Positions 61,001-64,000 of a stretch of DNA of 64,000 bases are shown piece after piece. The stretch is from Liolophura sinensis (Eukaryota > Mollusca > Polyplacophora > Chitonida > Chitonidae). Made by a program: the position numbers and the translations under genes. The stretch lies in contig NC_088300.1 in assembly GCF_032854445.1 (NCBI RefSeq), positions 67,492,984 through 67,556,983 on the forward strand, written 5' to 3'. Under the pieces are notes generated by a model. The model was not told where the DNA came from. It searched no databases and saw only the letters and a program-made list of their open reading frames with translations. Position 1 is the first letter of the stretch; every line of letters begins with the position of its first letter.

Positions 61001-63750
61001 ATAAGTGGACGAAAGGAGGAATGCATCAAAGAAAGATGAGTTTTAACATTAGTTCAAATCTTTAATCAAAATATACCATAATATACTACAGAATTCAACT
61101 CCTGTTAAACTTGACTGCCAGCAATTCCGTGGTGTGACTATGTATATGTGTAGTTTGCTAGTCAAAGCCTCAAACCAACACCTCCAGGGTGCAAATCACA
61201 TGACACAAGTGGCAAAGGGTAGGATGAATTATGATGTATATCACGGCATTAAAGCGGTCCTAGTTATCATAAAATCATGTTGATTTCTGCTGTAATGTTG
61301 CAGAGGTTGTATGCGACCCAATTTTATCATATCACATATATTTATTTATTTATATTATTGGTGTTTTACGCCGTAGTCAAGAAATATTTCACTTATATGA
61401 CAGCGGCCAGCATTATGGTGGGTGGAAACCGGGCAGAGCCTGGGGGAAACCCACGACTATCCGCAGTTTGCTGGAAGGCCTTCCCACGTACGGCCACAGA
61501 TCACATATTCAACAAAAAGCATTATGCATTACAGCAAATAACAACAGCGTTTCACTTCCGTTTCCAATAATAGGATTCAGCGTACAGCATCCAATGTGAC
61601 AACAAATTTAAAATTCAACAAGATCATATTTCTTTCCTAAAGAAGTTTTCACTTTAACTGAACTTAAACAGTGGACTTTCAAAACTCCATACTCTGAAAT
61701 TTAAATCCAGATTTAATTGGTCAGTCCAGTTTATCAAAGGAATCACACTACTTGCACGACATTAACTTGAATCATTGTGTATTTCTTAGACTGACATTCC
61801 ACATTATCCCAACACACAGTTCTGTGGTCTCAGGGGCATGTGACCAATGTGCCGTATTGTTTTCATTGTTTGGGAATTTCTACAACCAAAAACATGTGGG
61901 AAATCAAGATGGTCACCAAAATACATTGAAGCTATAAGTCCATAGCTATCATTCATGATTATTATGGCTTAAAGAGGCTACACCAGAGATTTTTGCCAAA
62001 AATATCCATATTCCTGAATCAAATTTTTTGTACTTGCCAAGATAGCTCAAATTATTACCCTTTAACAAACATCAGACTTGTACGGCCATTACTGTTTATA
62101 GTGTTAAAATGATTCTATAAGTTATAATGCGACCCACTTTATAAATTTTAGGAATTTTATCAAATAGTTTTCAAATGGTAACACGTGCACCAAAATTCTG
62201 AGAAAGGTAACTGTTTAAAAATAAAAAGCCAAAAAATTGATTGGATCTGCTACAATCCATTTTTTGTAAAACATTTCTGGTACAGCCTGTCTGATACCAC
62301 TTTCGCTTTATTGCTGCCATACAATGGTGACAATGTGGTGAATGACTGAAACGAAACTACACTTCACCTTTCTCTAGACATGTTACAAGTGCACAGTTTA
62401 TCATCTTAATTTTGCATGCAGTTCTCATACTTGAACATTCATGTAAGAGAGATATAAAGATGACGGCTTACCCAGACAGCACAAAGCTGTTTGCCAATCT
62501 CTGTCAGAACTTGACACAACTTCTTTAGGAAGAGATAATAGTATTCATCTAACGACGAACTGGCTGACCTTAAAACACAAAGCAAAGCGCTAGTAAGTCA
62601 AAACCACCAGATCCAAACAATTCTTTATTTATTTAATTACTTGATGGCCGTTAAATGCCACATTCCAGAATTTTCCTAAATTGCACTTGCAAAGGAGGCA
62701 GTTATCTAGATGGAGGATATCGAATTGCCACTGACAGGTTACTGATGAGCTTTCCTACCTGCAACTTACACATCTGTACACCATATCGGTGGAAGACAGC
62801 TGTCGTCAACGAATGTTAGACATGAGCATTGTCAACCAATTATCATCACCAAGGAACCTACAAATTCCCTGTCCAAGGTGGGGACTGAACCAGCAATGAC
62901 CGAGCTACATCCCACTACCTAACACAATATGGAAGGATATTTCATTAATATAGTGTAGCAAAAGAAACACTGCTTCTTTGAAAATGCAAAGAAAAGATTG
63001 AAAAACGTTTATCAGTGGCTTAACTTTATCACATGTGTACGACAGCAACTTGTTTATTTATTTATTTCATTGGTGTTTTATGCCGTACTCAAGAATATTT
63101 CACTTATACGACGGCGGCCAGCATTATGGTGGGTGGAAACCAGGCACAGCCTGGGGGGAACCCACGACCATCGGCTGCTGGAAGACACTCTCACGTATGG
63201 CCGGAGAGGAAGACAGCATGAGCTGGACTTGAACTCACAGCGACCGCATTGGAGAGAGACTCCTGGATCATTACGCTGCGCTAGCGCGATAACCAACTGA
63301 GCCACGGAGGCCCCAGCAGCAACTTGTTGTTCAACAAACAAACATAAGTTAGCATCCATGTCAGACAGAACTAGAGGTTGACATCAATAACAGCAGAAAG
63401 AAATTATTACCCTAATTCTTGTAAAATTTGGGACAGATATTAGTAGTGTTGAAAGTACATTATATTTCATTACCAGTCTTTTGGAAAAGTAAAGATATGA
63501 GTATGTTGTTCAATTGATGGTCAAACCATGTGAGAAGAAAGAAACTCAATATTCTGACTAGAATTACATATATATTGGCTAAAATGAGCAGACCAGGTGT
63601 CGCAAAATTTAGAAGAAATTCATTATTACACAATATGTAGCTTATTTTCTAGTCAGTCTCTAACATTTCTTACCCAGCAGCATTAAGAATTGTGTTCATG
63701 GCATCTTCACTGAAGAGAATCAACAGGGGCTTTCTCTCTTCAACCTGACC
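40020..63750 (-). CDS. XPO5: Exportin-5 (pre-miRNA nuclear export receptor), C-terminal 924 residues, 26 exons
   Basis: Exons in order on minus: 63674-63750, 62472-62568, 60823-60906, 60074-60199, 58875-58965, 58170-58292, 57120-57289, 56663-56758, 55726-55857, 54669-54775, 53677-53769, 53078-53177, 52296-52361, 50942-51054, 49867-49967, 49382-49478, 48672-48808, 47807-47904, 46254-46300, 45807-45895, 44766-44902, 43491-43595, 42661-42801, 41666-41734, 41029-41127, 40020-40199. Every junction is in phase. All introns have GT-AG ends except 47905-48671. Recognisable XPO5 segments: DFDSDEDFNAFF; VKNVRRHACCVLVKIC; QMEKCTLMEALILI; HIPDYRLRPII; SKWQVINQRS; NPESQEVLEDQL; LQLHGQHEGIQASLL; and the C-terminal KEDIHIKNLPTIFRATKK followed by an acidic tail. 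The family is a HEAT-repeat karyopherin that binds RanGTP and pre-miRNA hairpins in the nucleus. The vertebrate protein is about 1,200 aa, so roughly 280 N-terminal residues (Ran-binding part) lie beyond 64000. No stop or frameshift is seen. Confidence 0.96.
40285..40436 (+). repeat. 19-bp minisatellite, eight copies
   Basis: TCATCACCTATGATTCCCA and variants (AAATAGGACTCCCA, CATAAGACTCCCA) repeat every 19 bp in the last XPO5 intron. Confidence 0.9.
42132..42431 (+). mobile_element. SINE-A, full length, with 13-bp target-site duplication
   Basis: The element is 42145-42418, flanked by TCAGTGTTTTAAC at 42132-42144 and 42419-42431. It begins GGGGCCTCCGTGGCTCAGTT (A box) and has a B-box-like GAATTCAAGTTTAG. 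It ends in AATAAATAAATAAATAAA. This is the best reference copy of the family in the window, in an XPO5 intron and antisense to the gene. Confidence 0.95.
43847..44116 (+). mobile_element. 270-bp MITE with 32-bp inverted ends and a tRNA-like core
   Basis: The ends 43847-43878 and 44085-44116 are reverse complements with one mismatch (outer part GTAACAGTATTATCGTTAAC). The middle, 43951-44045, resembles a class II tRNA: GGCCGGATGGTCGAGTGGTT (A box TGGTCGAGTGG), a long variable region, and CACTGGTTCGAAACCCGCAG (B box). No transposase is present. A partial inverted relative lies at 31285-31480. The target-site duplication is unclear. Confidence 0.8.
44450..44660 (-). mobile_element. SINE-D-like fragment
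   Basis: GGTGGAAATGCTGAGCAAAC, then GATTTGAACCTGTGCCCTCA, which on minus gives a B-box-like GGTTCAAATCC. Degenerate. Confidence 0.4.
45250..45600 (-). mobile_element. SINE-E copy 1
   Basis: Shares with 52040-52270 the blocks ATGCCAAAGACACCAGACAT, TTTCCTTGCTCTAACCTCTC and CGAGGCAGCAACAAGTATC. The right end on minus has a B box (GGATCAAACCCGGGTC), consistent with a tRNA-derived head. Confidence 0.7.
46036..46217 (-). mobile_element. SINE-A, degenerate, head half
   Basis: GTGGGGGGAAAAGGGGGCAG through GCTCGGCCACGGAGGCCCCC. The tail third is missing on the left. Confidence 0.8.
47099..47260 (-). mobile_element. SINE-A, 5'-truncated, with target-site duplication
   Basis: The element 47110-47249 is flanked by GCTATAGTTTA (47099-47109 and 47250-47260). 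The head is missing although the duplication is intact, so it was truncated at insertion (incomplete reverse transcription), not by later deletion. Confidence 0.9.
47905..48671 (-). other. U12-type (minor spliceosome) intron of XPO5, AT...AA ends
   Basis: On minus the donor is ATATCCTTTTT (48671 downward), a textbook U12 AT-type donor. TTCCTTGAC (47921-47913), a perfect U12 branch site, lies 9 nt from the acceptor. There is no usable GT donor here. Protein continuity (YRLRPII, then RS, then FLKPLILHCPSEF) and phase (1 base + 2) require the exon to start at 47904, so the intron's last two bases are AA. Shifting to the adjacent AG would break the frame. Confidence 0.8.
48859..48985 (+). mobile_element. 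SINE-A tail half
   Basis: GTCTGGCAACAACCTGCGGA through TATGCCGTTAAACACCATTC, in the intron between XPO5 exons 49382-49478 and 48672-48808. Confidence 0.85.
50354..50612 (+). mobile_element. SINE-A, full length
   Basis: Head GGGGCCTCCATGGCTCAGTT, tail AAACACCGATCAAATAAATA. The flanks share an ATTTATTT-(C/G)AG motif, which is a possible but weak target duplication. Confidence 0.88.
52040..52270 (-). mobile_element. SINE-E copy 2
   Basis: ATGCCAAAGACACCAGACAT, TTTCCTTGCTCTAACCTCTC, CGAGGCAGCAAAACAGTACC and GAGTCTTTGGGATGACC parallel the copy at 45250. The tRNA-like end is lost. It abuts the XPO5 exon at 52296. Confidence 0.65.
54262..54480 (-). mobile_element. Degenerate SINE (A/D-like tail)
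   Basis: TTATTTACTTGATTGTTGTT, then TTTTTCACTTATACAACAGT: an old tail with unrecognisable head. Confidence 0.5.
55111..55525 (+). repeat. Minisatellite with ~29-bp unit, about 13 copies
   Basis: Units of the form GTGCTGTAACTTCCAACAAC plus TTTATAAGG, with two alternating subtypes (TTTATAAGG and TTCCTAAG). It lies in the XPO5 intron directly next to the duplicated exon end. Confidence 0.92.
55607..55725 (-). repeat. Two partial tandem copies of the 3' end of XPO5 exon 55726-55857
   Basis: On minus, the exon end (VLVKICKQHPDLLL plus GTAAG donor) is followed by a copy encoding VLVKICKQHPDISL with its own GTAAG donor (exon edge at 55651). A shorter copy follows (CAGCACCCTGATTTATTACT, donor edge at 55615). 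Between them is a GCAGAGAAGAATGT or GCAGTGAAGAATGT block from the same exon. The 75-bp and 36-bp spacings show tandem duplication across the exon-intron border. Confidence 0.85.
56177..56330 (-). mobile_element. SINE-A, 5'-truncated, with short target-site duplication
   Basis: The element 56184-56323 lies between two ACTTAGA copies (56177-56183 and 56324-56330). The tRNA-like head is absent. Confidence 0.8.
57324..57617 (-). mobile_element. SINE-A, full length, with 12-bp target-site duplication
   Basis: TTGACATTTTAA (57324-57335) and TTGCCATTTTAA (57606-57617) flank the element, one mismatch apart. It lies just upstream of XPO5 exon 57120-57289, on the acceptor side. Confidence 0.9.
57852..57981. 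mobile_element. 130-bp MITE with 19-bp inverted ends
   Basis: Left end GGGGCTGTTTTCACGAAGC and right end (reverse complement) GGGGCCAGTTTCATGAAGC match at 16 of 19 positions. The flanks share ATCT, a possible target duplication. The inside is TTAGC/TTAAC-rich with no coding capacity. Elements with these ends are widespread in animals, from memory. Confidence 0.75.
59036..59386 (-). mobile_element. SINE-B, full length with tRNA-like head
   Basis: On minus: CTGGCCCTGTTGGTAGAACA (A box), GCAGATCCAGGGTCAATCCA (B box), then the body and the GTGAAACCCAAAGCACTCAC tail. This copy shows that SINE-B is tRNA-derived. Confidence 0.85.
60531..60719 (-). mobile_element. SINE-A, degenerate
   Basis: CCACCAGCATTATGACAAGA through CAACTACTCAGGCCCC. 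Many substitutions; an old copy. Confidence 0.75.
61331..61508 (-). mobile_element. SINE-A, 5'-truncated, with target-site duplication
   Basis: The element 61340-61499 is flanked by ATCACATAT on both sides. It breaks off inside CACGTACGGCC, before the B box. Confidence 0.88.
62620..62930 (-). mobile_element. SINE-D, long copy
   Basis: TTATTTATTTAATTACTTGA tail, then GACAGGTTACTGATGAGCTT, GTACACCATATCGGTGGAAG, CAACCAATTATCATCACCAA and a GGACTGAACC block at the head end. Confidence 0.6.
63043..63328 (-). mobile_element. SINE-A, full length, with 12-bp target-site duplication
   Basis: The element 63055-63316 is flanked by CAGCAACTTGTT (63043-63054 and 63317-63328). Its head is complete and its sequence is close to the 42145 copy, so it inserted recently. 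Confidence 0.93.
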
Positions 63751-64000
63751 CTATGCAAATTATACAAATACATACATTCTTCACAACAGCTACTCACACA
63801 ATCAGTTTTAGACGGTACAATTATTTCATAATACACAACATTTTGCTTTTGATTATTTTATTATTTACTGATTTATTTTGTAAGTGGGTTTCAATACTCG
63901 TATTGCTGCTTTCCTGAATACATTTATTTATACAGCAGTATTATTTAACAGTGTTTTCATAATCTTTGAGCAAATCCGCTGACCACATGCTACTTAACAT

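Noticed and set aside
61277-61570. 97-aa and similar ORFs containing YFTYTTAASIMVGGNRAEPG
   Set aside because: They are translations of SINE-A and recur wherever the element is present (19279, 47053, 57350, 63033).

Overview
This is a eukaryotic nuclear window, most likely from a mollusc. It is AT-rich with short exons in long introns. It carries many tRNA-headed SINEs whose tails resemble repeats I associate with bivalve and gastropod genomes; the species cannot be fixed from the sequence alone. No prokaryotic features (operons, Shine-Dalgarno sites) are present.

Layout. Positions 1-12,000 are gene-poor: two minisatellites and two apparently intronless ORFs of unknown function (4,717-5,391 minus; 8,660-9,208 plus). 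Positions 12,197-37,756 hold a same-strand cluster of secreted C-type lectin-like genes. Gene A (12,197-18,319) and gene B (28,544-32,844) are intact four-exon genes with the plan signal peptide, PAN/apple-like Cys domain, Ser/Thr-rich stalk, C-type lectin-like domain (CTLD). All their introns are phase 1, and exons 3 and 4 have identical lengths in both (84 and 137 nt). Gene C (35,148-37,756) is a decayed copy with two frameshifts, two stops and no exon 3. An orphan broken CTLD exon lies at 22,134-22,284. The last intron of gene A holds an antisense copy of its own final exon, inside a large inverted repeat. A frameshifted hAT-type transposase (25,065-27,476) sits between A and B.

Positions 40,020-63,750 on the minus strand carry the 3' three quarters of an Exportin-5 (XPO5) orthologue, the karyopherin that exports pre-miRNA with RanGTP. 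I could assemble 26 consecutive exons, in phase throughout, giving 924 residues to the stop; the N-terminal part lies beyond the right edge. One intron (47,905-48,671) has the sequence signals of a minor, U12-type intron with unusual AT...AA ends. The 3' end of one exon has been tandemly copied with its donor site.

XPO5 introns and the lectin region are full of short mobile elements: SINE-A (many copies, several with clear target-site duplications), SINE-B, fragments of two more SINE families (D and E), a MITE with 32-bp inverted ends carrying a tRNA-like core, and a second small MITE. Lectin gene C and XPO5 are convergent. No complete new defence-like system is evident. The most novel items are the XPO5 minor intron, the antisense exon duplication, the exon-end duplication and the tRNA-containing MITE.
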